NCBI RefSeq assembly: GCF_002028455.1
Contig: NZ_MWUM01000006.1
Location: 186,001-250,000 of the forward strand
From: Zoogloea sp. LCSB751
Lineage (GTDB): Bacteria > Pseudomonadota > Gammaproteobacteria > Burkholderiales > Rhodocyclaceae
Reading direction: 5' to 3'
DNA length: 64,000 nt
Shown here: piece after piece, positions 1-8,864 of the stretch
How positions within the stretch are numbered: position 1 is the first letter of the stretch
Layout: each line of letters opens with the position of its first letter
Translations under genes and position numbers: made by a program
Notes under the pieces: generated by a model
Database searches by the model: none
Seen by the model: only the letters and a program-made list of their open reading frames with translations
What the model was told of the DNA's origin: nothing

Positions 1-1290
1 GGAGCGCGCCTCGAAGATCAGCTCCACGCCCTTCTCACGCGCGGCCCCCTCGACCAGCTGCAGGGCATCGGCGACCACCTGCTCGAGGCGGAACGGAATG
101 TCCTCCAGCTCCAGGCGACCGGCCTCGATCTTGGAGAAGTCGAGAATGTCGTTGAGAGTATCGAGCAAGGAGCGGCCGGCACTGCGGATCTTTTCGGCGT
201 ACTCGCGCTGGCGCGGCAGCAGGCGGCTGTGCAGGATCAGCTCGGCCATGCCGATCACCGCGTTGAGGGGCGTGCGGATCTCGTGGCTCATATTGGCAAG
301 GAACATCGACTTGGCCTGCGTGGCCTGCTCGGCGCGGGCGCGGGCCTCCTGCAGTTCGCGGCCGATCGCCTCGCGCTCGCGGATATCGGTTTCGATGGCG
401 CGGGCCATCGAATTGAGGGTCGTGCTCAACGCCTGCACCTCCTCGACCCCGTCTTCGCCGCCGAGCCGCACGTCGTATTGACCGCGGGCCAGCTGGCCGG
501 TCAGGGCGCACATGTCGGCCAGGGGCCGCAGGACTCTCCGGTGGGTGGTCCGGAAGGCCAGCAGGACCAGCAGCGCCGTCATGCCCATGCTGACCACCGA
601 CGCGATGATCCAGGCACCCAGCCGGTTGCGGGCCTCGGTGACTTCGCTTCCGGTACGCTGGTCAACGCGCTGCATCAGATCGGTAACCGCCGTCGCCACG
701 CGGAGCCGCTGGCGGTCGTAGTCCCGCCCGAATACCAGCTTCATGGCCACTTCGGGCTGTGGCACTCCCTCCGAGACGATCATCCGGGTGCCGGGGTCAT
801 ACAGCCCCTGCGTCGCCGCAAAGGCCACCTGCTCGATGGCTTTCAAGGCTTCCGTTTCAGCCAGTACCTTTTCCAGCGCCGCAAGTTCCGGCCCCTGGAA
901 ACCGAGTGCCACCATGCGGGAACGCATCGACAGGCGCGGCCCGAATCCTCCGGGTACGAAACGGGCCTGGCCGGCGATCACCCGGTCCCAGAAGGTGGCA
1001 CCGTCATCGTCCTGAATGGCCGGCGCCTCACCCTCACGGATGGCCAGGATCGCGTAATAGTAGGTGAGGTAACGGGTTTCGCCGGTCGCCGCATAGGCGC
1101 GCACGAGGCGCGACAGGGTATCCGTCTCGCGGCGCAGCTCCTCGACCACCCGCAGGGCTTCGACGCGATGATCCTGGACGGCTTGAGCCTGGTCGAAGGC
1201 ACGCAGCACGAGCATGGAGATCGAGCCATTGATGCCGACGATCAACAGCAGTGCAGCCGAGAACAGGAGGGAAAGCTTGCTGAGCTTCAT
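1..1290 (-). CDS. Membrane sensor histidine kinase, C-terminus cut by window edge
   Basis: The first 430 residues of a transmembrane sensor kinase; the reading frame is still open at base 1. A membrane segment lies at about residues 5-27 and another near 230-250, enclosing a periplasmic sensor region of about 200 residues that I do not recognise. A HAMP linker follows, then a HisKA domain with the phospho-acceptor motif MSHEIRTPLN (His336), ending just after the dimerisation helices. The ATPase domain, and perhaps receiver domains, lie outside the window. The HisKA sequence is of the hybrid BarA/RpfC kind, so a hybrid kinase is likely. The start was chosen because the first membrane segment follows it directly. 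The input signal is unknown. Confidence 0.85.
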   Translation of the reverse strand, partial: MKLSKLSLLFSAALLLIVGINGSISMLVLRAFDQAQAVQDHRVEALRVVEELRRETDTLSRLVRAYAATGETRYLTYYYAILAIREGEAPAIQDDDGATFWDRVIAGQARFVPGGFGPRLSMRSRMVALGFQGPELAALEKVLAETEALKAIEQVAFAATQGLYDPGTRMIVSEGVPQPEVAMKLVFGRDYDRQRLRVATAVTDLMQRVDQRTGSEVTEARNRLGAWIIASVVSMGMTALLVLLAFRTTHRRVLRPLADMCALTGQLARGQYDVRLGGEDGVEEVQALSTTLNSMARAIETDIREREAIGRELQEARARAEQATQAKSMFLANMSHEIRTPLNAVIGMAELILHSRLLPRQREYAEKIRSAGRSLLDTLNDILDFSKIEAGRLELEDIPFRLEQVVADALQLVEGAAREKGVELIFEARS

Positions 1291-1319
1291 GCATGGGCGC
1301 AAACGGATAACGATCCGGA

Positions 1320-1970
1320 TTATGCCGTACGCAAACGCCGGCGGGGTTGCACGGCATCGCTGAGCAGATCGAGAACGCAATAAAAGGCGCCGGCGGCCAG
1401 CGGCGGATTGGCCACCGGCCAGCCCAGGCCGGGTGCGAAAGCACGCCAGCTCCAGCAGCCCAGCCAGGTTCCCCACAGCTCCATCAGCAGCGACAGCAGG
1501 AACATCGTCACGTACAGCGGCGGCGCCGGACCGCGGCGCACGCACAGCAGGAACAGCAGCAGCAGCGGCGGCCCCAACCAGTCCAGCTCAGCCAGGGCCA
1601 GCGCCGATACGGCCACCACCGCCAGCCGCGGCCCCCAGTTCAGCAGCCAGGCAGGCAGGCGAACCGCGAGATGGAGGCCCAACCAGTACAGCAGGACATG
1701 GCCCGGCGGCACGAACAGCGGCAGATTGCCGAGGCGGTAGTCGTACAGCCCCCACCACAGGGACAGCACCGCCTCCCCGCCGGTGGCGATCAGCAGACAG
1801 GCGACGAGGCGTGGCCGCAGGTCCCGTTCACGCCACAGCAGCCAGCCGAACAGCCCCCACACCCACACGCTGACCAGCGGCTGGCCCCAGCTGCCGGCAC
1901 GACTGTCCGCCAGCAGGCCACCGACAATGGTGACGACGATCAGCAAGGCCAGACGCGAGGCGGAGTGCAT
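1320..1970 (-). CDS. Polytopic membrane protein of unknown function
   Basis: A 216-residue, very hydrophobic protein with about six or seven predicted membrane helices and an Arg-rich C-terminal tail (RRRLRT). I do not recognise a functional family. The segment YRLGNLPLFVPPGHVLLYW, about 80 residues in, looks like a conserved loop plus helix. It lies 29 bases downstream of the ABC-F gene on the same strand, so it may be co-transcribed with it. The ATG at 1970 is the first start that gives a clean hydrophobic N-terminus; the open frame extends further upstream only because it shadows the ABC-F gene. Confidence 0.6.
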   Translation of the reverse strand: MHSASRLALLIVVTIVGGLLADSRAGSWGQPLVSVWVWGLFGWLLWRERDLRPRLVACLLIATGGEAVLSLWWGLYDYRLGNLPLFVPPGHVLLYWLGLHLAVRLPAWLLNWGPRLAVVAVSALALAELDWLGPPLLLLFLLCVRRGPAPPLYVTMFLLSLLMELWGTWLGCWSWRAFAPGLGWPVANPPLAAGAFYCVLDLLSDAVQPRRRLRTA

Positions 1971-1999
1971 GCCGGAAACCCGCGCGTGGCCCGCGTTGC

Positions 2000-3631
2000 T
2001 TATTCGATGCCCTGGCTGGCCAGGTATTCCTCGTAGGTTCCGCGGTAGTCGATGATCTCGCCCGGCCCGCGGATCTCGAGGATGCGGGTGGCGATGGAGG
2101 ACACGAAGGCGCGGTCGTGGGACACGAAGAACAGCGTGCCCGAGAAGTCCGCAATGCCCGAGTTGAGGGACTCGATGGACTCCATGTCCATGTGGTTCGT
2201 CGGTTCGTCGAGGAGCAACACATTCTTGCGCTGCAGCATCAGCTTGCCGAACAGCATGCGGCCCTGTTCGCCGCCCGAGATCACCTTGACCGACTTCTTC
2301 ACGTCGTCGCCCTTGAACAGCAGGCGTCCCAGCGTACCGCGGATCAGGGTTTCGGCGTCGTCGCCCTCGTAGCCGCCCTCGCGCACGTAGCCGCTGATCC
2401 AGTCGGTAAGGTTTTCGCCGCTGGCGAAGTCGTCGGCGTGGTCCTGGGCGTAGTAACCGAGCTTGGCCTTCTCGGCCCACTTGATGGTGCCGAACTGGGG
2501 CGTCAGGCCATGCAGCTCGGAACCGACCAGCAGCTTCAGCAGCGTCGTCTTGCCGATGCCGTTCTCGCCGATGATGGCGATGCGGTCGTTGGCGTCGGCG
2601 GTGAAGGTGAAGTTCTTGATGATCGGCTTGGCCGGATCGTAGCCAAAGGTGAGGTTCTCGATCTCGACGGCCTGGCGGTGCAGCTTCTCCTTCTCGTCGT
2701 AGTCGAAGCGGATCCACGGGTACTGGCGGCTGGACGGCTTGAATTCGTCGATCTTGATCTTCTCGATCTGCTTGGCGCGACTGGTCGCCTGGCGGGCCTT
2801 GGACTTGTTGGCCGAGAAGCGGCGCACGAACTCCTGCAGCTCCTGGACCTTTTCCTTGGCCTTCTGGTTGGCCGCCGACTGGCGCTCACGGGCCTGGGTG
2901 GAGGCCTCGATGTAGTCGTCCCAGGTGCCCGGCCAGACCTGGATGCGGCCGTAGTCGAGGTCGGCCATGTGGGTGCACACCTGGTTCAGGAAGTGCCGGT
3001 CGTGGGAGATGATGATCATCGTGGAGTTGCGCTCGTTGAGCACGTTCTCCAGCCAGCGGATGGTGTTGATGTCGAGGTTGTTGGTCGGTTCGTCGAGCAG
3101 CAGGATGTCCGGGTTGGCGAACAGGGCCTGGGCCAGCAGCACCCGCAGCTTCCAGCCAGGAGCGACTTCGCGCATCGGGCCGTTGTGCTGCTCGGTGGGG
3201 ATGCCGACGCCGTGCAGCAGCTCGCCGGCACGAGCCTCGGCGGTGTAGCCGTCGTACTCGGCGAAGTGGCCTTCCAGCTCGGCCGCCTTCATGTAGTCAT
3301 CTTCGGTGGCTTCCGGGTTGGCGTAGATGGCGTCCTTCTCCTGCATGCACGCCCACATCTCGGCATGCCCCATCATCACCACGTCGATCACCCGCACGTC
3401 TTCATAGGCGAACTGGTCCTGCTTCAGGAAAGCCATGCGCTCGCCGCTGTCGATGGCGACGTTGCCGGCGGTCGGTTCGAGCACCCCGGCCAGGATCTTC
3501 ATGAAGGTGGACTTGCCGGCGCCGTTGGCGCCGATCAGGCCGTAGCGGTTGCCGTCGCCGAACTTGACGGAGACGTTCTCGAACAGGGGCTTGGCCCCGA
3601 ACTGCATGGTGATGTTATTGGCGATGAGCAC
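2000..3631 (-). CDS. ybiT: ABC-F family ATPase, YbiT type
   Basis: A 543-residue soluble protein with two ABC ATPase domains and no membrane segments. ABC-F proteins bind the ribosomal E-site region and modulate translation. Walker A motifs are GANGAGKST (34-42) and GENGIGKTT in the second domain; Walker B motifs are [11 protein letters not shown] and [11 protein letters not shown]. As in YbiT, the first signature motif is degenerate (VAPGWKLR in place of LSGG), while the second is ISGGEQGR. A charged linker (about 245-300, [12 protein letters not shown] onward) joins the domains. The start is GTG ([12 protein letters not shown]), placed by the usual ABC-F N-terminus; no ATG fits. YbiT orthology is inferred from these motifs. 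Confidence 0.93.
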   Translation of the reverse strand: MLIANNITMQFGAKPLFENVSVKFGDGNRYGLIGANGAGKSTFMKILAGVLEPTAGNVAIDSGERMAFLKQDQFAYEDVRVIDVVMMGHAEMWACMQEKDAIYANPEATEDDYMKAAELEGHFAEYDGYTAEARAGELLHGVGIPTEQHNGPMREVAPGWKLRVLLAQALFANPDILLLDEPTNNLDINTIRWLENVLNERNSTMIIISHDRHFLNQVCTHMADLDYGRIQVWPGTWDDYIEASTQARERQSAANQKAKEKVQELQEFVRRFSANKSKARQATSRAKQIEKIKIDEFKPSSRQYPWIRFDYDEKEKLHRQAVEIENLTFGYDPAKPIIKNFTFTADANDRIAIIGENGIGKTTLLKLLVGSELHGLTPQFGTIKWAEKAKLGYYAQDHADDFASGENLTDWISGYVREGGYEGDDAETLIRGTLGRLLFKGDDVKKSVKVISGGEQGRMLFGKLMLQRKNVLLLDEPTNHMDMESIESLNSGIADFSGTLFFVSHDRAFVSSIATRILEIRGPGEIIDYRGTYEEYLASQGIE

Positions 3632-3679
3632 GGCAGGTATTCCCTGAGTCCGCCGCAGGCGCGGCAGACAGCAAAACGG

Positions 3680-3708
3680 AAAAGGAAAACGCCGGCCAGC
3701 GGCCGGCG
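3680..3708 (-). terminator. Rho-independent terminator after the PilZ gene
   Basis: On the minus strand an 8-bp GC stem (CGCCGGCC/GGCCGGCG with a 3-base loop, 3690-3708) is followed by a T-rich tail (TTTTCCTTTT, 3680-3689). It lies between the end of the PilZ gene (3768) and the ABC-F start (3631), so it would separate the two transcripts. Confidence 0.7.
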
Positions 3709-3767
3709 AAGCTGCTGCAAATTTTACCGATGTTTCAAGTACCTGGGCAAATATCTCGCCCTGGCGC

Positions 3768-4190
3768 TCAGACCAGCGAGGGACCGGCGACGATGGCCGC
3801 CGCCTCCTGCTCCGAAATGCGCACCGAGGCGGTGGCAATCACATGCACGGTCAGCCAGTCGTGCAGGCGCAGGGCGCCATCGTCTTCGAAGGACGTGAAG
3901 CGGCAACCGAGCTGCCCGCCCTCGGGAGCGGCGAGGAAGTTCACCGTCGTCGCCTCACCACGGATCTGATCGGGGATGCCGTCCAGGTGCAGCACGAAGG
4001 GAAAGCTGCGCGGCGCCGCCGGCCGTGCGTTCGCCGGCACGCCGAAGCCTTCCAGGGACAAATCGTTCAGCGGCAGCCGGAGTCCATCGATCGAAACCCA
4101 GAAGCAGGTACTGCCCCCACGCCGCGCCACGAAACGCTGACGCTTGCGACGCTCCGCATGTTGTCCTGCATCCAATCCATCCTCCGCCAT
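3768..4190 (-). CDS. PilZ-domain protein (possible c-di-GMP effector)
   Basis: A 140-residue cytosolic protein. An N-terminal AERRKRQRF segment supplies the Arg-rich RxxxR motif that wraps c-di-GMP in PilZ domains; it is followed by a beta-rich domain of about 100 residues containing [11 protein letters not shown], the usual D/NxSxxG element. This fits a stand-alone PilZ-like effector, which binds c-di-GMP and acts on a partner. The NDLSLEG stretch is close to the consensus, so binding is plausible but untested. The start at 4190 has a GGAAGGG ribosome site; an in-frame ATG at 4256 would add 22 residues. Confidence 0.7.
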   Translation of the reverse strand: MAEDGLDAGQHAERRKRQRFVARRGGSTCFWVSIDGLRLPLNDLSLEGFGVPANARPAAPRSFPFVLHLDGIPDQIRGEATTVNFLAAPEGGQLGCRFTSFEDDGALRLHDWLTVHVIATASVRISEQEAAAIVAGPSLV

Positions 4191-4339
4191 CGACCCAACC
4201 CTTCCGCTCCAGAAATCCAAGGCCTCGATTCTATCCCCATCCCATTCCTCTCCCATAGCTTCATCCCATTGCCGTTTGAAATCGGAATATCCGCAACCAG
4301 CCGCCTCCGAGAACGACTGGGGCCTCCTTCCGTTGCGGA

Positions 4340-4368
4340 TGGACAGGCTCCCCCGCCTCGCGTAGCAT
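4340..4368 (+). promoter_or_regulatory. Candidate sigma70 promoter for the manganese riboswitch transcript
   Basis: TGGACA (4340-4345), a 17-base spacer and TAGCAT (4363-4368). Transcription would begin near 4375, exactly at the 5' edge of the aptamer. It is assigned by position and match to consensus only. Confidence 0.5.
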
Positions 4369-4374
4369 CGCCGC

Positions 4375-4482
4375 CGTCATTGGGGAGTAGCCTCCTTTCT
4401 TTCGAAAGGGCCTGCGTCAACATACTTGGCCATGCGGCCATGGCGCAGGCGGTCCCGAACTTGGCAAGACCTTTGACCACCC
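4375..4482 (+). promoter_or_regulatory. yybP-ykoY manganese riboswitch aptamer
   Basis: The diagnostic conserved blocks of the yybP-ykoY (Mn2+) riboswitch appear in order: GGGGAGTAG (4382-4390), a short hairpin (CCTTTC/GAAAGG), GTCAACATAC (about 4416-4425), a variable arm and GACCTTTGACC (about 4468-4478). Known members of this RNA class bind Mn2+ and activate Mn exporters such as alx, mntP and TMEM165-type genes. The gene directly downstream encodes such a protein, which supports the call. Confidence 0.93.
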
Positions 4483-4538
4483 GCCTCCGGATTTGGCCGG
4501 AGAGGCGCGTGGTCATTCGTCTGTATCCGGCCAAGGGA
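4483..4538 (+). promoter_or_regulatory. Riboswitch expression platform with competing stems over the ribosome site
   Basis: GCCTCCGG (4483-4490) can pair locally with CCGGAGaGGC (4497-4506). Alternatively TTGGCCGG (4493-4500) pairs perfectly with CCGGCCAA (4527-4534), which touches the AAGGGA ribosome site (4533-4538) of the gene starting at 4545. The two stems share bases 4497-4500, so they exclude each other, the layout expected of a translational on/off switch. This is base-pair complementarity read by eye; no folding was run. Confidence 0.55.
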
Positions 4539-4544
4539 TTTCAC

Positions 4545-5120
4545 ATGGAAGCTTTCCTCGTCTCCACGGGCATCGTCGCCCTCGCCGAAATCGGCGACAA
4601 GACCCAGCTGCTGGCCTTCATCCTGGCCGCCAAGTTCCGCAAACCGGTGCCGATCATCATCGGCATCCTCGTCGCCACGCTGGTCAATCACGGTTTCGCC
4701 GGTGCCGTCGGCACCTGGGTCACGACCCTTCTCGGGCCGACCACTCTGCGCTGGGTCCTCGGCGTGTCCTTCGTCGCGATGGCGATCTGGACACTGATCC
4801 CCGACAAGTTCGACGAGGAGGACGCCAAACTGGCCCACTTCGGCGTCTTCGGCACCACGCTGGTGGCCTTCTTCCTCGCCGAGATGGGCGACAAGACCCA
4901 GGTGGCGACCATCGCGCTGGCCGCCCAGTACCAGAACCTGGCCGTCGTCGTGGCCGGCACCACCCTCGGCATGATGATCGCCAATGTGCCGGCGGTGCTG
5001 CTCGGCGACCGCATCGCCCATGCGATCCCGGTGCGCCTGGTGCATGGCATCGCTGCGGCGATCTTCGCGATCCTCGGCGTCGCCACCCTGCTCGGTGCCG
5101 GCGAAAGCCTGGGCTTCTGA
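4545..5120 (+). CDS. TMEM165/GDT1 (UPF0016) family manganese exporter
   Basis: A 191-residue inner-membrane protein with six predicted helices. It carries two copies of the family signature E-x-G-D-K-T-Q: EIGDKTQ at residues 15-21 and EMGDKTQ starting at residue 113. These inverted-repeat motifs form the cation pathway. Bacterial relatives export Mn2+, and the Mn riboswitch in the leader supports that substrate. The ATG at 4545 has AAGGGA six bases upstream. The MgtC-like gene follows after 79 bases and is probably on the same transcript. Confidence 0.92.
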   Translation: MEAFLVSTGIVALAEIGDKTQLLAFILAAKFRKPVPIIIGILVATLVNHGFAGAVGTWVTTLLGPTTLRWVLGVSFVAMAIWTLIPDKFDEEDAKLAHFGVFGTTLVAFFLAEMGDKTQVATIALAAQYQNLAVVVAGTTLGMMIANVPAVLLGDRIAHAIPVRLVHGIAAAIFAILGVATLLGAGESLGF

Positions 5121-5130
5121 ACCCCACGAG

Positions 5131-5180
5131 CCGCGTAACGCGGAGCCTCTACCTTTCTCCCATGGCGGGTACGCCCGCCA
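5131..5180 (+). promoter_or_regulatory. Two small hairpins between the exporter and the mgtC-like gene
   Basis: CCGCG-TAA-CGCGG (5131-5143) and a 7-bp stem closed by a TACG tetraloop (TGGCGGG/CCCGCCA, 5163-5180). Neither is followed by a T tract, so they are not terminators. They do not fit a riboswitch class I know. They might act in processing or translation of the second gene. Confidence 0.3.
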
Positions 5181-5199
5181 GTCGTTCGGAGACGGAAAC

Positions 5200-5922
5200 A
5201 TGACCCTGCAAGCCATTGAAAACATCAACCTCGTGTCCCTACTGGACACCCTGCTCAGCCTGGTAACAGCCTTCGCGCTCGGCGGCCTGATCGGCTACGA
5301 GCGCCAGTACCGGCAGCGCACGGCTGGCCTACGCACCAATGTGCTGGTCGCGGTGGGTGCGGCAATCTTCGTGGACATGGCCAACCACCTGGGCGGCCAT
5401 GAGGGCGCCGAACACGTGGTGGCCTACGTCGTATCGGGGATCGGTTTTCTCGGCGCCGGCGTGATCATGCGCGAGGAAGGCAACGTGCGCGGCCTCAACA
5501 CTGCCGCCACGCTGTGGGGCTCTGCAGCAGTCGGGGCCTGCGCCGGTGCCGACCTGCTACCCGAAGCCGTCCTCGGCGCCCTGTTCGTACTGGCCGCCAA
5601 CACACTGCTGCGACCGGTGGTGGACCGCATCAACCGGGAGCCCATCGACACCCTCGCAGTGGAGGTCACCAACACCGTTTATGTAATCGCCCCCCGCGAG
5701 CGCCAGAAGGAAGCCCTGCACCTGCTCGAAGCGGCGCTCGAGGCGGCCGACCACACGGCCCGCGACCTCGTGGTACACGCCTTCGGCGACGATGCGGTGG
5801 AAATCGAGGCAGTCCTGATGGCCACCGCCGTGGATGGCGACGAGCTGGACCGGCTGACCCGCCGGCTGGCCGAACAGCCCGGCATCAGCCAGGCTTTCTG
5901 GAGCCCCAGCACCACCGAATAG
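5200..5922 (+). CDS. MgtC/SapB family membrane protein
   Basis: A 240-residue protein. The first 145 residues are the membrane MgtC domain, with the conserved cytosolic motif GYERQYRQRTAGLRTN (about residues 32-47) and GIGFLGAG in a later helix, then a C-terminal ACT-like soluble domain of about 80 residues (VEVTNTVYVIAPRERQ onward). MgtC proteins modulate Mg2+ homeostasis and the F1Fo ATPase in pathogens; in free-living bacteria the role is less clear. Position behind a Mn-switched exporter suggests a shared divalent-metal stress response. The start has GGAG upstream. Confidence 0.88.
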   Translation: MTLQAIENINLVSLLDTLLSLVTAFALGGLIGYERQYRQRTAGLRTNVLVAVGAAIFVDMANHLGGHEGAEHVVAYVVSGIGFLGAGVIMREEGNVRGLNTAATLWGSAAVGACAGADLLPEAVLGALFVLAANTLLRPVVDRINREPIDTLAVEVTNTVYVIAPRERQKEALHLLEAALEAADHTARDLVVHAFGDDAVEIEAVLMATAVDGDELDRLTRRLAEQPGISQAFWSPSTTE

Positions 5923-5944
5923 CCTGCCTGATCGACCACCCGGG

Positions 5945-6502
5945 TCACTCCCTGCGGCGCTGCATCTCCTCGAGCATCGCCGAGAACTGCTCGGCCGTTT
6001 CGTGGCGCACCAGCGCCGGGCCGATCATCGGCGGGAACCAGAAACCCGGCAGGGCCTCGGCGTGATAGCTCAGGCGGGTGCCATTGCCCTCCGGCTCCAG
6101 GCGCATCAGGCTCTCCATGCGCTGGATGTTGCCGCCCAGGCCGTGGGCGCGGATCTCGCTGTAAGGCGTCAGGCGGATTTCCCGCAGGGACTCGAAGCTC
6201 GCCGAGAACAAGCCGTAGCGCGCCACGCCCTGCTGCTGCACCTTGAGCACGCTGTCGCTGCGTTCGAGGACACGGCTGATCTTCAGGTTGGGCACGAAGG
6301 ACGCCATGTGTTCGAAGTCGGTCAGCACGGCCCAGGCCTGGGCCGGCCTCACCGGAGCATGCATCACCACATCGACGACGAAACCGCCGTCAGCACGCGC
6401 CACCCGCACATCCTGGTCGAGCACGGCCGGCCCTGCGGCCAGAACCGCAGGCGACGTGGCCAGCAGGACGAGGCCCGGGACGAAGGGAAGGAGACGATTC
6501 AT
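5945..6502 (-). CDS. Exported SRPBCC/START-like protein
   Basis: A 185-residue protein with a signal peptide (residues 1 to about 22, ending SPAVLA) followed by a polyketide-cyclase/START-type lipid-binding fold: PAQAWAVLTDFEHMASFVPNL, then RMESLMRLEPEGNGTRLSYHAE, which is typical of the SRPBCC superfamily. Proteins of this fold hold hydrophobic ligands; the ligand here is unknown. It is convergent with the mgtC-like gene. An in-frame ATG at 6514 would add four residues. Confidence 0.75.
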   Translation of the reverse strand: MNRLLPFVPGLVLLATSPAVLAAGPAVLDQDVRVARADGGFVVDVVMHAPVRPAQAWAVLTDFEHMASFVPNLKISRVLERSDSVLKVQQQGVARYGLFSASFESLREIRLTPYSEIRAHGLGGNIQRMESLMRLEPEGNGTRLSYHAEALPGFWFPPMIGPALVRHETAEQFSAMLEEMQRRRE

Positions 6503-6601
6503 CAGGTGCGGCATGACACGGACAGTTTGCGACGACTGGCCGCAGTCTGCCACCCCAAGCTGTCAGCCGCCTTGCCAGCAGCATACTCATTGCAGCAGCC
6601 G

Positions 6602-7528
6602 TCAGCGCCCCCGGCCGTAACGCTCCCACGGCGGCTCGGGACTCAGCCAGGCCTGAAACTCGCCCAGAAAAGCCCGCACCGCCGGCAACCGCCCGCGGCT
6701 CGGCAGGTAGCAGGCGTACAGATTGCGACCGAAATCCACTTGCGGCTCGTAGGCATCGAGCAGCGTTTCCAGCTCAGCCCGCGCCAGTGCGTCGCCGCAC
6801 AGATAGGTCGGCAGGATCGCGATGCCCTGGTCGGCACGCACCGCATCCAGCGTGCTGCCGATGTCGTTGAAGCGCAGGCGGCTATGCACCGCCAGACTGA
6901 CTTCATCCCCCCGACCGTCCCGCAGACGCCACACGCCGCCGTCGCTGAGCAGGTGGCTGAAGCACTGGTGCGCCGCCAGGTCGTCCGGCCGCAGTGGCCG
7001 GCCATGAGCGGCCAGGTAGGCCGGCGACGCGCAGATCACCCGCCGCAACACCAGCAGCAGGCGCGACACCGCATCCTCCGGCGGCGACTTGGTCATGCGC
7101 AGGGCCAGGTCGATGCGCGCATCGGCGAGATCGACCTGCTCGTCGCTGAGGATCAGCTCGCACTCCAGCTCCGGATAACGCGCCAGCAACCGCGGCACGA
7201 AGGGCGCCACGCATTGGCGTCCGAACACCGTCGAGGCGCCGATGCGCAACACGCCGCGCGGCACCTGGTCCACATTGCGCACGGCCAGATCGGCGCCATC
7301 CACCGCGTCGAGGGCCTGCAAAGCATGGCGGTAGAAGATCTCACCGGATGGCGTCAACACCAGCTTGCGGGTGGAACGCTCGAACAGACGCACGCCGAAG
7401 GCCTGCTCCAGCTCGCCGATCTGCTTGCTGACCTGGGCCCGCGTGCAGTCCAGGCGGCGTGCGGCGGCAGCCATGCTGCCCTCCTCGACGACGCGGACGA
7501 AACTCTCCCAACTGGCCAGCCAGCGCAT
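6602..7528 (-). CDS. LysR-type transcriptional regulator
   Basis: A 308-residue regulator: winged helix-turn-helix at residues 1-60 (SMAAAARRLDCTRAQVSKQIGEL) and a periplasmic-binding-like effector domain at about 90-295. It is divergent from the MFS transporter at 7629 with a 100-base shared intergenic region containing dyads, so it most likely controls that transporter and itself. The effector is unknown. It is of the CrgA/DsdC-like large LysR subgroup (FERSTRKLVLTPSGEIFY), judged from sequence only. Confidence 0.9.
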   Translation of the reverse strand: MRWLASWESFVRVVEEGSMAAAARRLDCTRAQVSKQIGELEQAFGVRLFERSTRKLVLTPSGEIFYRHALQALDAVDGADLAVRNVDQVPRGVLRIGASTVFGRQCVAPFVPRLLARYPELECELILSDEQVDLADARIDLALRMTKSPPEDAVSRLLLVLRRVICASPAYLAAHGRPLRPDDLAAHQCFSHLLSDGGVWRLRDGRGDEVSLAVHSRLRFNDIGSTLDAVRADQGIAILPTYLCGDALARAELETLLDAYEPQVDFGRNLYACYLPSRGRLPAVRAFLGEFQAWLSPEPPWERYGRGR

Positions 7529-7530
7529 TT

Positions 7531-7555
7531 GTCAATGATTCGTTGACGCAACGAA
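7531..7555. promoter_or_regulatory. Overlapping dyads, candidate LysR operator
   Basis: Two overlapping inverted repeats lie 3 bases upstream of the LysR start: GTCAA-N7-TTGAC (7531-7547) and the perfect TTCGTTG-ACG-CAACGAA (7539-7555). Position in a divergent LysR/target region and size fit LysR recognition or activation sites. Confidence 0.5.
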
Positions 7556-7628
7556 GCCAATTATCGTCTTTTTCAGCACGCATGCAAAACCTATAGTCGA
7601 GTCATCCCCGCTCATCCGGATCGCCATC

Positions 7629-8849
7629 ATGTTCCATAGCTTACGCAAGCCCGATGTCCTGCTCACCACCCTGGCGGCAGCCGGCATCCTGCTGGTCACC
7701 ATGGGCGCCCGCCAGTCCATCGGGCTGTTCGTCAGCCCGCTCAACACCTCCACCGGCCTGGGTATCGCCACCATCAGCCTGGCGCTGGCGATCGGGCAGT
7801 TCAGCTGGGGCGCCATCCAACCGGTTGCCGGCGCCATCGCCGACCGCTACGGGCCGCGCCCGGTGCTGATCGGCGGCGTGCTGCTGCTGGCCGTCGGCAG
7901 CGCGCTGACGCCCTTCGTGGATTCCGCCTTCGGTCTGGTGCTGACCCTCGGCCTGCTGTCGGCGATGGGCTCCGGGGCCGGCAGTTTCTCGGTGCTGATC
8001 GGCGCCGCCGCCCAGCGCATGCCGGCCGAGGCCCGCGGCGCGGCATCCGGGGTCATCAATGCCGGCGGTTCCTTCGGCCAGTTCGTTTTCGCACCGGTGC
8101 TGCAGGGCCTGATCCAGGCCCTCGGCTGGATGGGGGCCATGTGGTCGCTGGCGGTGATGACCCTCGGCGCGCTGCCGCTGGTGAACAAGCTCACCAACCG
8201 GCCGGTCACGCAGGTCCACCACGCCGATGCGGGTTCCGACGGCAGCCTGCGCCAGGCCATCGCCACGGCGCTGCGCAACCGGGACTACCTGCTGCTGCAC
8301 GCCGGCTTCTTCACCTGCGGCTTCCACATCGCCTTCCTGGTCACCCACCTGCCCGGCGAGGTGAGCCTGTGCGGCCTGCCCGCGTCGGTGGCGAGCTGGT
8401 CGCTGGCGATCATCGGCCTGTCAAACGTGTTCGGCAGCCTGTATGCCGGCGCCTGCATCTCCCGTTATCGCAGCAAGCACGTGCTGGCGGTGATGTATGC
8501 GTCGCGCGCAGCGCTGATCGGCTGGTACCTGCTGGCGCCGCATACCGAGATGACCTTCTACCTGTTCGCCGCCGGGCTCGGCTTCACCTGGCTGGCCACC
8601 GTGCCCCCCACTGCCGGCATCGTCGGCAAGCTGTTCGGTGTCCGCTATCTGGCCACCCTGTTCGGGCTGACCCTGTTGTCCCACCAGGTCGGCGGCTTCC
8701 TCGGCGCCTGGCTGGGCGGCCTGGCCGTGGCCCGCTTCGGCGACTACAGCTGGATGTGGTACGCCGACATGGCGCTGGCGGTGTTCGCCGCGCTGGTCAA
8801 TCTGCCGATCCGCGAAGCGCCGGTGGCCCGCAAGCTGGCCGCCGCCTGA
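7629..8849 (+). CDS. MFS transporter, monocarboxylate/oxalate-formate-like
   Basis: A 406-residue polytopic protein with twelve predicted helices. The motif-A-like loop between helices 2 and 3 reads GAIADRYGPRP, and SGVINAGGSFGQFVFAP is typical of the MCT/OFA-like branch. Its substrate cannot be read from sequence; small organic anions are the usual cargo of that branch. Divergence from a LysR gene suggests induction by the substrate. It converges with the chemotaxis receptor at 8865 with only 15 bases between. Confidence 0.85.
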   Translation: MFHSLRKPDVLLTTLAAAGILLVTMGARQSIGLFVSPLNTSTGLGIATISLALAIGQFSWGAIQPVAGAIADRYGPRPVLIGGVLLLAVGSALTPFVDSAFGLVLTLGLLSAMGSGAGSFSVLIGAAAQRMPAEARGAASGVINAGGSFGQFVFAPVLQGLIQALGWMGAMWSLAVMTLGALPLVNKLTNRPVTQVHHADAGSDGSLRQAIATALRNRDYLLLHAGFFTCGFHIAFLVTHLPGEVSLCGLPASVASWSLAIIGLSNVFGSLYAGACISRYRSKHVLAVMYASRAALIGWYLLAPHTEMTFYLFAAGLGFTWLATVPPTAGIVGKLFGVRYLATLFGLTLLSHQVGGFLGAWLGGLAVARFGDYSWMWYADMALAVFAALVNLPIREAPVARKLAAA

Positions 8850-8864
8850 CGGCGGCAGCCCCGC

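Noticed and set aside
2117..3898. Long open frame opposite the ABC-F gene (plus strand)
   Set aside because: It is Val/Leu-rich low-complexity sequence that arises as the reverse shadow of a high-GC gene; the minus strand shows Walker motifs and a clear family match.
5131..5180. mini-ykkC (guanidine-II) riboswitch upstream of the mgtC-like gene
   Set aside because: Two small hairpins are present but the loops (TAA and TACG) do not have the ACGR sequence of that class.
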